This document shows, piece by piece, positions 9,308 to 20,981 of a DNA stretch of 64,000 bases; position 1 is the first letter of the stretch; the number at the start of each line of letters is the position of its first letter. The notes under the pieces were generated by a model. That model was not told where the DNA came from, ran no database searches, and worked only from the letters and a program-made list of their open reading frames with translations. This stretch comes from Alphaproteobacteria bacterium (lineage in GTDB: Bacteria > Pseudomonadota > Alphaproteobacteria > ATCC43930 > CGMCC-115725): NCBI GenBank assembly GCA_030041335.1, contig JASHOB010000125.1, positions 39,870 to 103,869 on the forward strand. Direction: 5' to 3'. A program made the position numbers and the translations under genes.

Positions 9308-9749
9308 AGCAGAACCTGGACCAACCATCCCCCGGCAGGGGGTAACGACGCTAGCTAACCATCGCAAGAAAGCATCGGGTGGCGTGAGTTTCTCATCGCA
9401 TCGATGGTCGCCGCCACCCGTTTTGCGCTGGTCGGATGTGCGCTTCTCTCCTCCCCTGGGAGCGATGATAACATGCGATAAAGAGACGACGATGCTGGCC
9501 AGGACCGATACCAAGAAGCGGGCAACCGGCGCGGGCGTCAGTGTCGATGCGGCGACAGGTGCGGCTGTCCCGCTGCTCGGCAGTGACAGCGCCGGTCGAT
9601 CGGTCGCGAGGCGGCCGCTCTTCACCGGAAATAAGCCCACCGACCAGCACGAAGACGGGCGCGCCTTGGAAGCGCGCGTGACGAGGATCGACCGGGCGCG
9701 CGAGGGCAATGCGCGTGCCGGGTTCGCGCACTGACGCGATGCTGGTCAG
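9308..9749. other. 442-base stretch without a confident gene
   Basis: A plus-strand frame starting at 9492 (about 80 codons, ending 9734) has a purine-rich GAGACGACG before its ATG but shows no recognisable pattern. A long minus-strand frame through here is antisense to the YafY gene. A weak CCCCC/GGGGG hairpin at about 9329-9342 may end the VOC transcript. I do not call a gene. Confidence 0.4.
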
Positions 9750-10430
9750 ATGCGACGCGCCGACCGCCTCTTTCAAATTGTCCAGCTCATGCGGGGCGGC
9801 CGCCTCGTAACCGCGCGCAAGCTTGCCGAGAAGCTCGAAATCTCGGATCGCACGGTCTATCGCGATATCCGCGATCTGCAGGCTTCGGGCGTACCGATCG
9901 ATGGTGAGGCCGGAGTCGGTTATGTGCTGCGCCACGGCTTCGAGCTCCCGCCGCTGATGTTCAGCCGCGGCGAGATCGAGGCGATCGTGCTCGGCACCCG
10001 TATGGTCGAGGCCTGGGGCGGCGCGCAACTGGCGGATTCGGCACGCGAAGCACTCAAAAAGATTGGAGCGGTGCTGCCGGCTGATTTGCGCGAACGGGTC
10101 GAGCGCACGCATCTCTACGCGCCGGGCTACCGCGTCCCGGACGCCATCAGGCGACGCATCGACCGGCTTAACGACGCGATCCGTGGCCAACAAGTGGCCG
10201 CAATCGACTACCGCCGCGAGGATGGCGGCGCCAGCCAGCGCCGCATCCGTCCGCTCGGGCTTTATTTCTGGGGCGGCGTGTGGACCGTGGTCGCGTGGTG
10301 CGAGTTGCGCCTCGATTTCCGCAGCTTCCGCATCGACCGCATGGACCGGCTTGAGGTTCTTGACGAGCGCTTTCCAAGCGATCCCGAGAAGTCCCTGCGT
10401 GCGTTTCTTTCGAGGATGAGTGCCGGATAG
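9750..10430 (+). CDS. YafY family transcriptional regulator (HTH + WYL)
   Basis: 226 residues. A winged helix at residues 1-60 contains the HTH text ARKLAEKLEISDRTVYRDI and the wing GEAGVGYVL. A WYL domain occupies about residues 135-210 (AIDYRRED, RRIRPLGLYFWGGVWTVVAW, FRSFRIDRM). WYL domains sense ligands or nucleic acid. It is in the same direction as the VOC gene upstream and probably controls it through the palindrome at 8859. It converges on a cobalamin-binding protein gene, with a hairpin between the two. Confidence 0.88.
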   Translation: MRRADRLFQIVQLMRGGRLVTARKLAEKLEISDRTVYRDIRDLQASGVPIDGEAGVGYVLRHGFELPPLMFSRGEIEAIVLGTRMVEAWGGAQLADSAREALKKIGAVLPADLRERVERTHLYAPGYRVPDAIRRRIDRLNDAIRGQQVAAIDYRREDGGASQRRIRPLGLYFWGGVWTVVAWCELRLDFRSFRIDRMDRLEVLDERFPSDPEKSLRAFLSRMSAG

Positions 10431-10466
10431 TGGGCGAACGGTGGGAGTCGGGCCGTGGCAAATCAA

Positions 10467-10489
10467 GATTGAATGTCGGGCGTTCAATC
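10467..10489. terminator. hairpin between convergent genes
   Basis: GATTGAATG (10467-10475), loop TCGGG, CGTTCAATC (10481-10489): nine pairs including one G-T wobble. No T-run follows on either strand, so it is at best a weak or Rho-assisted bidirectional terminator between the YafY gene and the minus-strand gene. Confidence 0.35.
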
Positions 10490-10498
10490 GGGCCTGAT

Positions 10499-11296
10499 CT
10501 AGACCGGGTGCGCAGCCGCCCACCTCGCGACGATGGCCTCGATTTCGTGCAACCCATCGGTCAGCGCGGCTGGGCCCGGTTGCAAAATTAGTGACGATTT
10601 GATTTCGTAGATCGCGCCGTCGCGCACCGCCGGCACGGTCGCAAAGCCCGGTCGCGCCCTTACCTTCTCAGACCGGAACTTCTTGCCGCACCATGAGCCG
10701 ATGATGATGTCGGGCGCGGCCGCGATCACGGCTGCGCCGTCGACGATGCGGTCCCGCGCTGACCCTGCATGGGAGCGCTCGCGGAAAGCGTCGATCCCGC
10801 CCGCGATCTCGATCAGTTCCGACACCCACCCGATTCCGGAAATCAACGGCTCGTCCCATTCCTCGAAAAAGATGCGCGGTCTGAGCTTCAAGCGAGCGGC
10901 ATCGAGACGCGCCCTTTCGATCCGGGTTGTGAGCCGGTCGACCAGCTGTTCCGCCTCGTCCTTGGCGTCGGCGAGAGCCCCCACGGTTCGGATCATGTCG
11001 AGAATGCCGGCGATATCACGCTGGTTGAAAGCGTGCACCGCCATGCCACGCCGGATCAGTTCGGCGACGATCTCGGCTTGCAAATCGGAAAACGCCAACA
11101 CCAGATCGGGTCGCAGCGCCTCGATCTTGGGAATATCGGCCGAGGTAAAGGCGCTCACGCGCGGTTTTTCGCGCCGGGCCTCGGGCGGGCGCACGGTATA
11201 GCCGGAGATGCCGACGATCGATCCCGCCCGACCCAACAGATAAAGCGTTTCGACGGTTTCCTCGGTAAGACAGACGATCCGGTGCGGCGGAAACAT
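10499..11296 (-). CDS. cobalamin-type ABC substrate-binding protein without signal peptide
   Basis: 265 residues of the BtuF/FecB class III binding-protein fold: RIVCLTEETVETLYLLG at the N-terminus, GISGYTVRPPEAR, a long connecting helix near residues 105-135, and LSEL-type text 'GIGWVSELIEIAGG' in the C-terminal lobe. The start is ATG 11296. There is no signal peptide: the first beta strand begins within eight residues. Such leaderless 'cobalamin-binding proteins' are annotated in many alphaproteobacteria and may be cytosolic. No BtuC/BtuD partners are adjacent. Confidence 0.75.
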   Translation of the reverse strand: MFPPHRIVCLTEETVETLYLLGRAGSIVGISGYTVRPPEARREKPRVSAFTSADIPKIEALRPDLVLAFSDLQAEIVAELIRRGMAVHAFNQRDIAGILDMIRTVGALADAKDEAEQLVDRLTTRIERARLDAARLKLRPRIFFEEWDEPLISGIGWVSELIEIAGGIDAFRERSHAGSARDRIVDGAAVIAAAPDIIIGSWCGKKFRSEKVRARPGFATVPAVRDGAIYEIKSSLILQPGPAALTDGLHEIEAIVARWAAAHPV

Positions 11297-11531
11297 GGTA
11301 AAATTACCCCACTGTTAATCGGTCGCACGGCCGGGGATGGCGGCTCGCAGCCTCGCCTAGAACCCCACGATCGCGAGCGCCTCCATCGGCTTCGAGCCGT
11401 GTCGTTTCTTGCCTTTACGACGGAGACGATTCAACGGCAAATGTGGCAGGCCCGCGATCCGCCGTCCAATCGCGCCGACGGCGGGGGGCCGGCAAACTAC
11501 AACGCGCCAGGAGAGAATGCGCTAGGAGAGT

Positions 11532-13025
11532 ATGGTCAATTCAACGCAACCGCAGTCCCCGCCGCCGGCGCCGCCGCGACGGCGTTGGGTCGGGCGTCTC
11601 CTGGCTCTTCTGGTGCTGGTGCTGCTGTTGGCAGCGGGATGGCATTGGTGGCTTGAGCCGCGTCTTGCGTTACGAGCGCAGACCAGCGCGTCCGGCACCC
11701 AGCCGGTGGCGGCGAGGACCGCGGCCGGCGGTCGCGGCCGCTTCCAGACTGCGGCGGCGCAGCCGGTCGGTGCCGCGACCGTCGCCAAGGGAGACATCGA
11801 CATCACGCTTAACGCGCTCGGCGCGGTAACGCCACTCGCAACGGTGACGGTGCAAACGCAAATTAACGGGTACCTCGTGGCGGTCGGCTTTCAGGAGGGG
11901 CAGATCATCGAAAAAGGGGCCTTCCTTGCGCAGATCGACCCGCGCCCCTATGAGGTCGCGCTTGAGCAAGCACAAGCATCGTTGCAGCGCGACCAGGCCC
12001 TGCTGCAAGGCGCAAAGGTCGATCTTGCGCGTTATCAGAAGCTCGCCAAACAGAATTCGATCGCGCAGCAACAGGCGGACGATCAACTGTTCCTGGTAAA
12101 GCAATATGAAGGGACGGTGAGACTAGACCAAGCGGCAATCGACAGCGCCAAACTGAACCTGATTTATTGCCACATTGTCTCGCCGGTGCCTGGAAAGGCC
12201 AAGGCCGGACTGCGTCTTATCGACGTCGGCAACTTCGTCCAGACCAGCTCGCCGACCGGCATCGTCGTGCTCACCCAGTTGCAGCCGATCACCGTCGTCT
12301 TTCCGGTTGCCGAGGATTTTCTGCCACAGATTCAGAAGCGGATCGCGACCGGAGTAAAACTTCCGGTGACGGCCTACGATCGCAGCAGCACGATCAAGCT
12401 GGCAGAAGGCACGCTTTTCGCCGTCGACAGTCAGATCGACCCGACCACCGGCACGATCAAGCTCAAGGCGGAGTTCGATAACGACGATCTTGCGTTGTTC
12501 CCGCAGCAATTTGTCAACGCGCAATTGTTGATCGACACGCTGAAGGACGTGGTGATCGCGCCCACCGCCGCGATCCAACGTGGTGCGCCGGGCACCTTCG
12601 TCTTCAAAATCGAGGCGAACAACAAGGTTGCCGTGACCAAGGTAAGGCTCGGTCCGGTACAGGGCGAGAGAGTAGCCGTGCTTTCCGGTTTGTCGGCCGG
12701 CGACAGGGTTGTGGTCGACGGCGCCGACCGGTTGCGGGACGGCTCTGAAGTCACCATTCCGCAGGCCAAGGCCACACCCGGCGCCAATGGTCGCGGTCGC
12801 CGCCGCGCCGCAGCCGGGGGCACCGGGCAAGCGCGCGCCGGCGCAGACGCGGGTGGCGCGGCAACACCGACAGCGGCCGGGGCCGAAGGTTCCAATGCCG
12901 GCTACAACAAGCCGCTCAAGGACAAAAAGGCGCCCGCCAGCGATGATAAAGGGCCGGGCTACAACCCCCCGCCCGACACGCTGACTGCTCCGCCGACCCA
13001 ACCGACCAAACGCGGCGGCCCGTAG
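11532..13025 (+). CDS. mdtA: RND efflux periplasmic adaptor (MdtA-like)
   Basis: 497 residues. Start ATG 11532 has AGGAGAG just upstream. A short Pro/Arg-rich cytosolic lead is followed by one membrane anchor ([18 protein letters not shown]). Then come the membrane-fusion lipoyl and hairpin domains ([18 protein letters not shown], long Gln/Ala coiled-coil), a beta-barrel ([13 protein letters not shown]) and [17 protein letters not shown]. The last 80 or so residues are an unusual Gly/Ala/Pro/Arg-rich tail not typical of MdtA. First gene of a four- or five-gene operon; it would bridge the two RND pumps and the NodT factor. Confidence 0.9.
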   Translation: MVNSTQPQSPPPAPPRRRWVGRLLALLVLVLLLAAGWHWWLEPRLALRAQTSASGTQPVAARTAAGGRGRFQTAAAQPVGAATVAKGDIDITLNALGAVTPLATVTVQTQINGYLVAVGFQEGQIIEKGAFLAQIDPRPYEVALEQAQASLQRDQALLQGAKVDLARYQKLAKQNSIAQQQADDQLFLVKQYEGTVRLDQAAIDSAKLNLIYCHIVSPVPGKAKAGLRLIDVGNFVQTSSPTGIVVLTQLQPITVVFPVAEDFLPQIQKRIATGVKLPVTAYDRSSTIKLAEGTLFAVDSQIDPTTGTIKLKAEFDNDDLALFPQQFVNAQLLIDTLKDVVIAPTAAIQRGAPGTFVFKIEANNKVAVTKVRLGPVQGERVAVLSGLSAGDRVVVDGADRLRDGSEVTIPQAKATPGANGRGRRRAAAGGTGQARAGADAGGAATPTAAGAEGSNAGYNKPLKDKKAPASDDKGPGYNPPPDTLTAPPTQPTKRGGP

Positions 13026-13038
13026 CCAGACCGGCCCG

Positions 13039-16000
13039 ATGAGCCCGTCACAACCCTTTATCCTGCGCCCGGTGGCAACCTCGCTGCTGATGATTGCCAT
13101 CCTGCTCGCGGGCGCCGTCGCGTTCGGCTTTCTGCCGCTATCGGCGCTGCCGGAAGTCGACTACCCGACCATTGAGGTTCAGACGCTCTATCCCGGCGCC
13201 AGCCCGGAGGTGATGACCACCTCGGTGACGGCGCCACTCGAAGAGCAATTCGGCGAAATGCCGGGTCTGGCGCAGATGACGTCTTCGAGTTCCGGCGGAG
13301 CGTCTGTCATTACCCTCCAGTTCTCGCTCGACCTCAACATCGACATTGCCGAGCAGGAGGTGCAAGCCGCGATCAATGCCGCCAGCAACTTGTTGCCCGC
13401 TGATCTCCCGGCGCCTCCGATCTATGCCAAAGTCAATCCCGCCGACGCGCCGGTGCTGACATTGGCGGTGACGTCCCAGACCTTATCGCTCATTCAGGTC
13501 GAAGACCTTATCGACACCCGGCTGTCGCAAAAAATATCGCAACTGCCGGGGGTCGGCTTGGTGAGCCTCAGCGGCGGCCAACGGCCGGCGGTGCGCATTC
13601 AGGCGGATCTACGCAAACTTGCCGCATACGGACTGAACATTGACGACCTACGCACCACGATCGCCAACACCACGGTTAATGGACCAAAGGGAAACTTCGA
13701 CGGACCGACGCGCTCTTCTACCATCAACGCCAACGATCAGCTCAGCACCGCCAACGAATATCGCAACGTCGTCATCGCCTACAACAACGGCGCGCCGGTG
13801 TTCCTGCGCGACGTCGCGACCGTAATCGACGGCGCCGAGAACAGCAAACTCGCGGCCTGGGTCAACACCACGCCCGCGATCATCGTCAATATCCAGCGCC
13901 AACCGGGCGCCAATGTCATTGCCGTAGTCGACAGCATCAAGCAATTGCTGCCATCGATCGTTGCGTCACTGCCGGCGGGGCTCGATGTCAGGATCGTCAC
14001 CGATCGGACCACGACGATTCGCGCGTCTGTCGCCGATGTCGAATTCGAGCTGGTACTCGCGGTCGCGCTGGTGGTCATGGTCATGTTCCTGTTTCTGCGC
14101 AGCATCCGCGCGACCATCATCCCCAGCCTGTCGGTGCCGCTGTCGCTGGTCGGTACATTCGGGGTGATGTATCTCCTGGGCTTCAGCCTCAACAACCTCT
14201 CACTGATGGCCTTGACGATCTCTTCGGGCTTTGTAGTCGACGACGCCATCGTGATGATCGAAAACATTTCCCGCTACGTCGAGGAGGGCGAGACGCCGCT
14301 TCAGGCCGCGCTCAAGGGCTCATCGCAAATCGGCTTCACCATCATCTCGCTGACGATCTCGCTAATTGCCGTGCTCATACCTCTGTTGTTCATGGCTGAC
14401 GTGGTGGGCCGTCTGTTTCGTGAATTCGCGATCACCCTGGCCGTCACCATCGTGATCTCGGCAGTGGTGTCGTTGACCCTGGTGCCGATGCTCTGCGCCA
14501 AGCTGTTGCGCCATGTTCCTCAAGACCAACAAGGCTGGATCGCGCGCAAGTCGCAAGCCTGGTTCCAGGCCGGCATCGATTTTTACGGTCGTCGCCTGCA
14601 ATGGGTATTGGATCACCAGGTAATCGTGATGGCCGTGTTCGCGGCCACCCTGGTCGTGACGGCCCTGCTTTACCTCGAGATTCCCAAAGGTTTTTTCCCG
14701 GTTCAGGACACCGGACTTATCCAGGGCATCTCCGAAGCGGACCAAACCATCTCCTTTGCGGCGATGGCGCAACGTCAAGAACAATTGGCGCGCGCCGTGC
14801 TGCGGAATCCGAATGTCGTGAGCTTGACGTCTTTCATCGGCGTCGATGGCACCAATACGACGCTCAATGCCGGCCGCTTTCTCATCAATCTCAAGCCGAA
14901 AGACGAGCGGAGGGCCAGCGCCACCGAAATCATTCGTCAAATCAATCGCGCCACCGCCGACATAGCGGGGATCCGGCTTTACATGCAGCCGGTCCAGGAT
15001 TTGACAATCGATTCGACGATATCCAAGACCCAATACCAATTCGTGCTCGAGGACGCCAATTCCGCTCAGCTGGCAACCTGGGCGCCGCAGATCGTCGCCG
15101 CTTTGCGCGAGCTTCCCCAGTTACAAGACGTCGCAAGCAATTCCGAGAACAACGGTCTGGCCGCGTTAATCACGGTCGACCGCGACACAGCATCGCGGTT
15201 CGGAATCACCATGGCCACTGTCGATAACGCGCTTTACGACGCATATGGCCAACGCATTGTCACCACGATTTTTACCCAAACGAATCAGTACCGCGTCATT
15301 CTCGAGGCGGCGCCCGATCTGCAAAAGACGATGGAGTCGCTCAGCGCGATCTTTCTGCCTTCCACGACCGCAGGTACCACGTCAAACGGGCTCGGACAGG
15401 TGCCGCTGTCCGCGATCGCACATGTTTCACAGCAGATGTCGCCGTTGGTGATCGATCATCTTGGTCAATTTCCGGCGGTGACGATTTCCTTCAATGTGGC
15501 CGCCAATGCATCCCTTGGCGATGCCGTCGATGCGATAAACCAGGCGGAAAAAAACCTCCATCTGCCGACCGGTCTGTTCACGAATTTCCAAGGTGCAGCG
15601 CTGGCCTTCGAGGCGTCACTCACCAACGAGTTGCTCCTGATTTTGGCCGCGATCGTGACGATGTATATCATCCTGGGCGTGCTCTATGAGAGCTACATCC
15701 ATCCGTTGACGATTCTGTCCACCCTGCCCTCGGCCGGCGTGGGCGCCTTGCTGGCGTTGATGATAGACGGCAGCGATCTCGATATTGTCGCCATCATCGG
15801 CATCATCCTGCTCATCGGAATCGTCAAAAAAAACGCGATCATGATGATCGACTTCGCCCTTGACGCAGAGCGACGTGAAGGCCGCCCCCCACGCGAAGCG
15901 ATTTATCAAGCGAGTCTCCTGCGGTTTCGGCCGATCTTGATGACCACGATGGCGGCGCTGCTCGGCGCGGTGCCGCTGATGATCGGCAGCGGTGCGGGAT

Positions 16001-16167
16001 CTGAGCTGCGCCATCCGCTGGGTGTCGCCATCATCGGCGGGTTGCTGTTGAGCCAGTTGCTGACGCTGTTCACCACGCCGGTGATCTATCTGGTATTCGA
16101 TGCGGCCGCGCGGCGCATTACCGGACGCGGCGCCGCTCAGGCCCCGAGCCCGAGTCCAGCGGAATGA
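13039..16167 (+). CDS. mdtB: RND efflux permease (MdtB-like)
   Basis: 1042 residues, typical for HAE1-type RND pumps. It has twelve membrane segments in two halves. Motifs are [12 protein letters not shown] at the N-terminus, [14 protein letters not shown] with the paired aspartates of the proton relay in TM4, [21 protein letters not shown] before TM9, and [14 protein letters not shown]. It begins 13 bases after mdtA and overlaps the next pump gene by 4 bases. In Escherichia coli MdtB and MdtC form a heterotrimer; the same is inferred here. Confidence 0.92.
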   Translation: MSPSQPFILRPVATSLLMIAILLAGAVAFGFLPLSALPEVDYPTIEVQTLYPGASPEVMTTSVTAPLEEQFGEMPGLAQMTSSSSGGASVITLQFSLDLNIDIAEQEVQAAINAASNLLPADLPAPPIYAKVNPADAPVLTLAVTSQTLSLIQVEDLIDTRLSQKISQLPGVGLVSLSGGQRPAVRIQADLRKLAAYGLNIDDLRTTIANTTVNGPKGNFDGPTRSSTINANDQLSTANEYRNVVIAYNNGAPVFLRDVATVIDGAENSKLAAWVNTTPAIIVNIQRQPGANVIAVVDSIKQLLPSIVASLPAGLDVRIVTDRTTTIRASVADVEFELVLAVALVVMVMFLFLRSIRATIIPSLSVPLSLVGTFGVMYLLGFSLNNLSLMALTISSGFVVDDAIVMIENISRYVEEGETPLQAALKGSSQIGFTIISLTISLIAVLIPLLFMADVVGRLFREFAITLAVTIVISAVVSLTLVPMLCAKLLRHVPQDQQGWIARKSQAWFQAGIDFYGRRLQWVLDHQVIVMAVFAATLVVTALLYLEIPKGFFPVQDTGLIQGISEADQTISFAAMAQRQEQLARAVLRNPNVVSLTSFIGVDGTNTTLNAGRFLINLKPKDERRASATEIIRQINRATADIAGIRLYMQPVQDLTIDSTISKTQYQFVLEDANSAQLATWAPQIVAALRELPQLQDVASNSENNGLAALITVDRDTASRFGITMATVDNALYDAYGQRIVTTIFTQTNQYRVILEAAPDLQKTMESLSAIFLPSTTAGTTSNGLGQVPLSAIAHVSQQMSPLVIDHLGQFPAVTISFNVAANASLGDAVDAINQAEKNLHLPTGLFTNFQGAALAFEASLTNELLLILAAIVTMYIILGVLYESYIHPLTILSTLPSAGVGALLALMIDGSDLDIVAIIGIILLIGIVKKNAIMMIDFALDAERREGRPPREAIYQASLLRFRPILMTTMAALLGAVPLMIGSGAGSELRHPLGVAIIGGLLLSQLLTLFTTPVIYLVFDAAARRITGRGAAQAPSPSPAE

Positions 16168-19100
16168 ATCTATCGGCGCCCTTTATCGCGCGGCCGGTCG
16201 CAACCACCCTCCTGACCTTTGGCGTCGCGATCGCGGGAACGGTTGCATTTTTCCTGCTGCCGGTGTCGCCGCTGCCGCAGGTTGATTTTCCAACCATCCA
16301 GATCATGGCGCAGCTGCCGGGCGCCAGCCCGGCGACCATGGCGTCCAGCGTGGCAACACCGCTGGAGAGACATTTGGGTGTCATGGCCGACGTCACCGAG
16401 ATGACCTCCCAAAGCACCGTCGGCGTGACGCGGATCACCATACAATTCAGCTTGGATCGCGATATCAACGGCGCCGCGCGTGACGTTGAGGCGGCAATCA
16501 ACGCGGCTCGCGTCGATCTGCCGGCTAGCCTGCGAAGCAATCCCACCTATCGCAAGGTTAACCCCGCCGACGCGCCCGTTCTCATCCTCGCCCTGACCTC
16601 CGAGACCAAGACCCCGGGTCAGCTCTATGACATTGCCTCAAACGTGCTGATGCAAAAATTGTCGCAAGTCGACGGTATCGGGCAGGTAACGCTGGGTGGA
16701 AGCTCGCTCCCGGCGGTGCGCGTCGAGCTTAACCCCAACGCCCTTTCCAAATACCAGATAGGCCCTGAAGATGTCCGCGCTGCCCTGGCGGCGGCCAACG
16801 CCAACACGCCCAAAGGCGCGATCGAACCTGGTGATCGGCGTTACCAGCTCTATACCAACGATCAGGCGACGGTAGCTGCGCAATACCGGAACCTGGTCGT
16901 TGCCTATCGTAATGGCGCCCCGGTGCGGCTCAGCGATTTGGCCGAAGTCAACGATTCGGTTGAAAACGTCCGGAACCTCGGCCTCGCCAACGGCAAGCCA
17001 TCGGTGCTGACGATTCTGTATCGACAACCCGGCGCTAACATCATCGACGCGGTGGACCGGGTTAGAGCGTTAATGCCGCAGCTGACTGCGGCAATACCGC
17101 ACGACGTCGATGTCGAAATCGTGTCCGATCGGACCGTCACGATCCGGTCCTCGCTGCAGGATGTCGAGCGCACGCTGGTAATCGCCGTCTGCTTGGTGGC
17201 TCTGGTTGTATTCTTCTTCCTGCGCAGTCCGCGTGCCAGTGTTATTCCCGCGGTAGCGGTGCCGATCTCACTCATTGGCACCTTCGGCATGATGTACCTC
17301 TTGGGATACAGCCTCGACAATCTGTCGCTGATGGCGCTGACAGTGGCCACCGGCTTTGTCGTCGACGACGCCATCGTCGTGGTCGAGAATATCGAGCGCC
17401 ATATCGAAGCCGGCATGTCGCGGGGCGACGCGGCGCTGTTGGGAGCGCGCGAGGTCGGTTTTACCGTCATGTCAATGAGCACGTCACTCATTGCCGTGTT
17501 CATTCCAATTCTGTTGATGGGCGGCATTGTCGGCCGGCTGTTCGAGGAATTCGCGATCACGCTGTCAATTGCAGTGATGGTATCGCTGGTCGTGTCACTC
17601 ACCACCACGCCGATGATGGCATCCCGAATTCTACGTCCCCATGCGAGAGACGGATACCGGCAGGGACCTATCGCGCGCTTCGGCGAGGGCCTGTTCCAGG
17701 CGATGCTGAACTTTTACGCCCGTACCCTCCGCTTTGCCCTGCGCTATTCATTCCTCACGGTGCTCATACTGTTCGCAACCATCGCGATCAATATCTTGCT
17801 TTATGTCATCATCCCGAAGGGTTTCTTTCCGCAACAGGATACCGGGCGACTGATCGGCGGAATTCAAGGCGATCAGGCAATCTCGTTCCAGAGCATGAGC
17901 AAAAAATTCGCGCAGCTCGTGAACATCGTAAGGCACGACCCCGACGTCGATTCGGTGGCGGGTTTCACGGGCGGCTATCAAACGAATGCCGGCTTCGTTT
18001 TCGTATCGCTCAAACCGTTATCGGAGCGCACTGCTTCGGCCGATCAGGTCATCGCTCGCCTGCGCCGCGAGACGGCACGCGTTTCGGGCGCCAGACTGTT
18101 CTTTCAGGCAGTTCAGGACATTCGGGTCGGCGGCCGGCAGAGCAACTCGCTCTATCAGTACACCCTTCAGTCGGACGATCTTGCGACATTGCAGGCATGG
18201 TCTCCCAGGATTCTTGATGCCCTGGAGAAAGTGCCGGTTCTGACTGACGTCAATGTCGATCAACAGGACAAGGGTCTGGAAACTGATCTTGTCATCGACC
18301 GTCCGTCGGCGGCCCGTTTCGACCTCAATGTCGCCGACATCGACAATACGCTTTACGACCTGTTCGGGCAGCGGCTCGTTTCCACGATTTATAACGCCTT
18401 GAACCAGTATCACGTCGTGATGGAGGCGGCAGCACAATATTGGCAGCACCCCGAAATCCTCAATGACGTCTACGTAAGCACTTTCGGAGGTACCATTAGC
18501 GGCACGCAGAGCACCCAATTGATCACCGCCGCGCCGGCTTCCTCCACCACCGCAAGCACAACAAGCGCAGCGCCATCCGCCGCCGCGCTTGGCACAAACT
18601 CGATCCGCAACCAAACCTCCAACGCGATCGCCGTAAGCGGCCATGGCGTGGCCTCGACGGGTTCCGCCGTCAGCACCTTCGCCGAGAGCATGGTGCCCCT
18701 TGCTACCTTCATCCATTTCGGCGCCGGCCACACGCCGCTTTCGGTCAATCACCAGGGACTGTTCGTCGCGAGCACGATTTCCTTCAATTTGGCGCCCGGT
18801 AAATCGCTCAGCGACGCCGTCGCGATCATTAACCAAACCATGAACGAGCTCGGCGTGCCGGCAACGATCCACGGCAGTTTTCAGGGAACCGCGAGGGCAT
18901 TTCAAGCTTCACTGGCCAATGAACCCATCCTGATCCTCACGGCACTGGTCACCGTGTACATCGTCCTGGGCGTGCTCTACGAGAGCTATATCCACCCGAT
19001 CACGATCTTGTCGACCTTACCGTCCGCCGGTGTCGGCGCCGTTCTGGCATTGATGCTGTTCCATAGCGAGTTCAGCATCATTTCCCTGGTCGGGGTGATC

Positions 19101-19463
19101 CTGCTGATCGGTATCGTCAAGAAGAACGCGATCATGATGATCGATTTCGCGCTCCACGCCGAACGCCAACAGGGCATGACGACGGAAGATGCCATCTACC
19201 ACGCCTGCCTGTTGCGCTTCCGCCCGATCATGATGACGACCGCGGCAGCACTGCTAGGCGCCCTGCCGCTGGCGGTAGGCCAGGGCGAAGGCTCGGAGCT
19301 GCGGCGGCCGCTCGGTATTTCCATCGTCGGCGGCCTAATCCTGAGTCAGGCCCTGACGCTCTATACGACGCCGGTAATCTACCTCTATCTCGACCGTTTC
19401 CGCTTGTGGAGCGGGCGCCGCTGGGGCCGTAGTCCAACCCCGTTGCCAGAACCAGGCGAATGA
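16164..19463 (+). CDS. mdtC: RND efflux permease (MdtC-like) with a low-complexity insertion
   Basis: 1099 residues; about 60 more than usual. It overlaps mdtB by 4 bases (ATGA), so translation is probably coupled. Conserved parts include [34 protein letters not shown] (TM4 aspartates), [31 protein letters not shown] and [18 protein letters not shown]. The extra residues form a Ser/Thr/Ala-rich stretch at about 18487-18675, in the periplasmic docking/porter region just before the PLSVNHQG motif. This insertion is absent from E. coli MdtC as I recall its sequence. Confidence 0.9.
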   Translation: MNLSAPFIARPVATTLLTFGVAIAGTVAFFLLPVSPLPQVDFPTIQIMAQLPGASPATMASSVATPLERHLGVMADVTEMTSQSTVGVTRITIQFSLDRDINGAARDVEAAINAARVDLPASLRSNPTYRKVNPADAPVLILALTSETKTPGQLYDIASNVLMQKLSQVDGIGQVTLGGSSLPAVRVELNPNALSKYQIGPEDVRAALAAANANTPKGAIEPGDRRYQLYTNDQATVAAQYRNLVVAYRNGAPVRLSDLAEVNDSVENVRNLGLANGKPSVLTILYRQPGANIIDAVDRVRALMPQLTAAIPHDVDVEIVSDRTVTIRSSLQDVERTLVIAVCLVALVVFFFLRSPRASVIPAVAVPISLIGTFGMMYLLGYSLDNLSLMALTVATGFVVDDAIVVVENIERHIEAGMSRGDAALLGAREVGFTVMSMSTSLIAVFIPILLMGGIVGRLFEEFAITLSIAVMVSLVVSLTTTPMMASRILRPHARDGYRQGPIARFGEGLFQAMLNFYARTLRFALRYSFLTVLILFATIAINILLYVIIPKGFFPQQDTGRLIGGIQGDQAISFQSMSKKFAQLVNIVRHDPDVDSVAGFTGGYQTNAGFVFVSLKPLSERTASADQVIARLRRETARVSGARLFFQAVQDIRVGGRQSNSLYQYTLQSDDLATLQAWSPRILDALEKVPVLTDVNVDQQDKGLETDLVIDRPSAARFDLNVADIDNTLYDLFGQRLVSTIYNALNQYHVVMEAAAQYWQHPEILNDVYVSTFGGTISGTQSTQLITAAPASSTTASTTSAAPSAAALGTNSIRNQTSNAIAVSGHGVASTGSAVSTFAESMVPLATFIHFGAGHTPLSVNHQGLFVASTISFNLAPGKSLSDAVAIINQTMNELGVPATIHGSFQGTARAFQASLANEPILILTALVTVYIVLGVLYESYIHPITILSTLPSAGVGAVLALMLFHSEFSIISLVGVILLIGIVKKNAIMMIDFALHAERQQGMTTEDAIYHACLLRFRPIMMTTAAALLGALPLAVGQGEGSELRRPLGISIVGGLILSQALTLYTTPVIYLYLDRFRLWSGRRWGRSPTPLPEPGE
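18487..18675 (+). other. Ser/Thr/Ala-rich insertion in the MdtC-like pump
   Basis: Roughly 60 codons rich in Ala, Ser, Thr and Gly (for example [19 protein letters not shown]) interrupt the usual second-half porter region between 'VYVSTFGG' and '[15 protein letters not shown]'. The frame stays open and the flanks are conserved. Confidence 0.7.
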
Positions 19464-20980
19464 AAGCGCGGATCATCGTCGCGGCGGCCGTGGCGCTGCT
19501 GGTCGCATCGTGCGAAGTCGGACCTGATTATGTGCGCCCACCAGCGCCAATCCCGACGCAATATAAGGAATCGAAGGGCTGGAGGCTGGCGACGCCACGC
19601 CTCGCCGGGTCTGGTCAGCCGTGGTGGTCGGTCTATAACGATCCGGTGCTCGACGGGCTCATACGCCAGATCGACGTCACGAATCAGAACGTCAAGCAGG
19701 CCGAAGCCGCGTATCGCGCAGCCCTGTCGCTCGTGGCCCAAGCCGAAGCCCAACTCTACCCGACCGGTACGGTCTCGGGTTCGGCGGAACGAACCGGCCC
19801 GTTCGCACCCTCGACCGTGAGCACGGCACTCGCCACCGGCCGCACCAGCGTCGGCACCGCCAATCTGTTCAGCTTAAACGGCGGGGCGAGCTGGACGCCG
19901 GATATCTGGGGTAAGATCCGACGCACCATTGCGAGCGAACAGGCCAATGCGCAGGTGAGCGCCGCCGATCTCGCCGCGGCTCGGCTTTCCGCGCAGGCAA
20001 GCCTCGCCACCGATTATTTCACGCTGCGCGCGACCGACGAGCAAAGACGGCTTCTCGACGCCGCCGTCGTCGCCTACACCGAGTCACTCAAGATTACGCA
20101 AAACCAGTACGCCGCGGGAAACGCCGCTTTGGCGTCGGTGCTGCAGGCGAAGACACAACTTGAGCAGACCCAAGCGCAAGCCATCAATACTGGCGTGGCC
20201 CGTGCGCAACTCGAGCACGCGATCGCGGTCTTGGTCGGCAGACCACCGGGCGATTTTTCCATCAGGGTCGCCGTGATGCCAAGCCGCGTCCCGGTAACGC
20301 CCCCGGGCGTGCCTTCGGCCCTGCTAGAACGCAATCCGGGCATCGCCGCGGCCGAGCGTACGATGGCGGCACAAAACGAGCAGATCGGGATCGCCATCGC
20401 AGCCTACTATCCCGACATTACGCTTACCGCCTCGCTCGGCGTCGCCAGCACCATGGTCAGCAATCTCTTCAACGCATCGAACGCCGTCTGGGCGATTGGG
20501 TCGTCGGTCGATGAAACCGTATTCGACGCCGGTCTGCGCGCCGCAATGGTTGAACAGGCCCGCGCCACCTATGAAGAGGATATCGCCACGTACCGGCAAA
20601 CGGTATTGGCGGCGTTCCAATCGGTCGAGGACCAACTCGCGGCCTTGCGCATTCTTGCAGAACAGGCGGTAGCTGAGGATGCCACGGTAAGGGATGCGCG
20701 TGAGGCCGAGCGGCTGACGCTCAATCAATATATTGCCGGCACCGTTGCCTATACCAGCGTGATCGTCGCGCAAACCACGGCGCTGACCAACGAAATAACG
20801 GCGCTGACCGTTTTGCAGAACCGGTTGACGGCGTCGGTCGCGCTGATCTCGGCACTGGGCGGCGGCTGGAATATCGGCGAACTCCCGGCGGCATCGGAAA
20901 TCACCAACTATCAGCCGCGCAATGGCAAGCTGGCACCGACGCCGCGGAGGCCTTGGTTCGAGAGATTGTTTGAGTGGTAG
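19460..20980 (+). CDS. outer-membrane efflux factor, NodT family
   Basis: 506 residues; overlaps mdtC by 4 bases. The signal peptide carries a lipobox ending LVASC (Cys about residue 18) followed by EVGPDYVRPP, the classic NodT start. Two outer-membrane-efflux repeats follow, with DIWGKIRRT, LERNPGIAAAERTM, AAYYPDITLTASLG and a C-terminal VALISALGGGW. It would form the TolC-like trimeric exit duct for the MdtABC-like pump. Confidence 0.92.
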   Translation: MKARIIVAAAVALLVASCEVGPDYVRPPAPIPTQYKESKGWRLATPRLAGSGQPWWSVYNDPVLDGLIRQIDVTNQNVKQAEAAYRAALSLVAQAEAQLYPTGTVSGSAERTGPFAPSTVSTALATGRTSVGTANLFSLNGGASWTPDIWGKIRRTIASEQANAQVSAADLAAARLSAQASLATDYFTLRATDEQRRLLDAAVVAYTESLKITQNQYAAGNAALASVLQAKTQLEQTQAQAINTGVARAQLEHAIAVLVGRPPGDFSIRVAVMPSRVPVTPPGVPSALLERNPGIAAAERTMAAQNEQIGIAIAAYYPDITLTASLGVASTMVSNLFNASNAVWAIGSSVDETVFDAGLRAAMVEQARATYEEDIATYRQTVLAAFQSVEDQLAALRILAEQAVAEDATVRDAREAERLTLNQYIAGTVAYTSVIVAQTTALTNEITALTVLQNRLTASVALISALGGGWNIGELPAASEITNYQPRNGKLAPTPRRPWFERLFEW

Positions 20981-20981
20981 G

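Noticed and set aside
9393..10523. Minus-strand frame of 376 codons antisense to the YafY gene
   Set aside because: The YafY protein has intact HTH and WYL patterns; the antisense frame does not resemble a protein.
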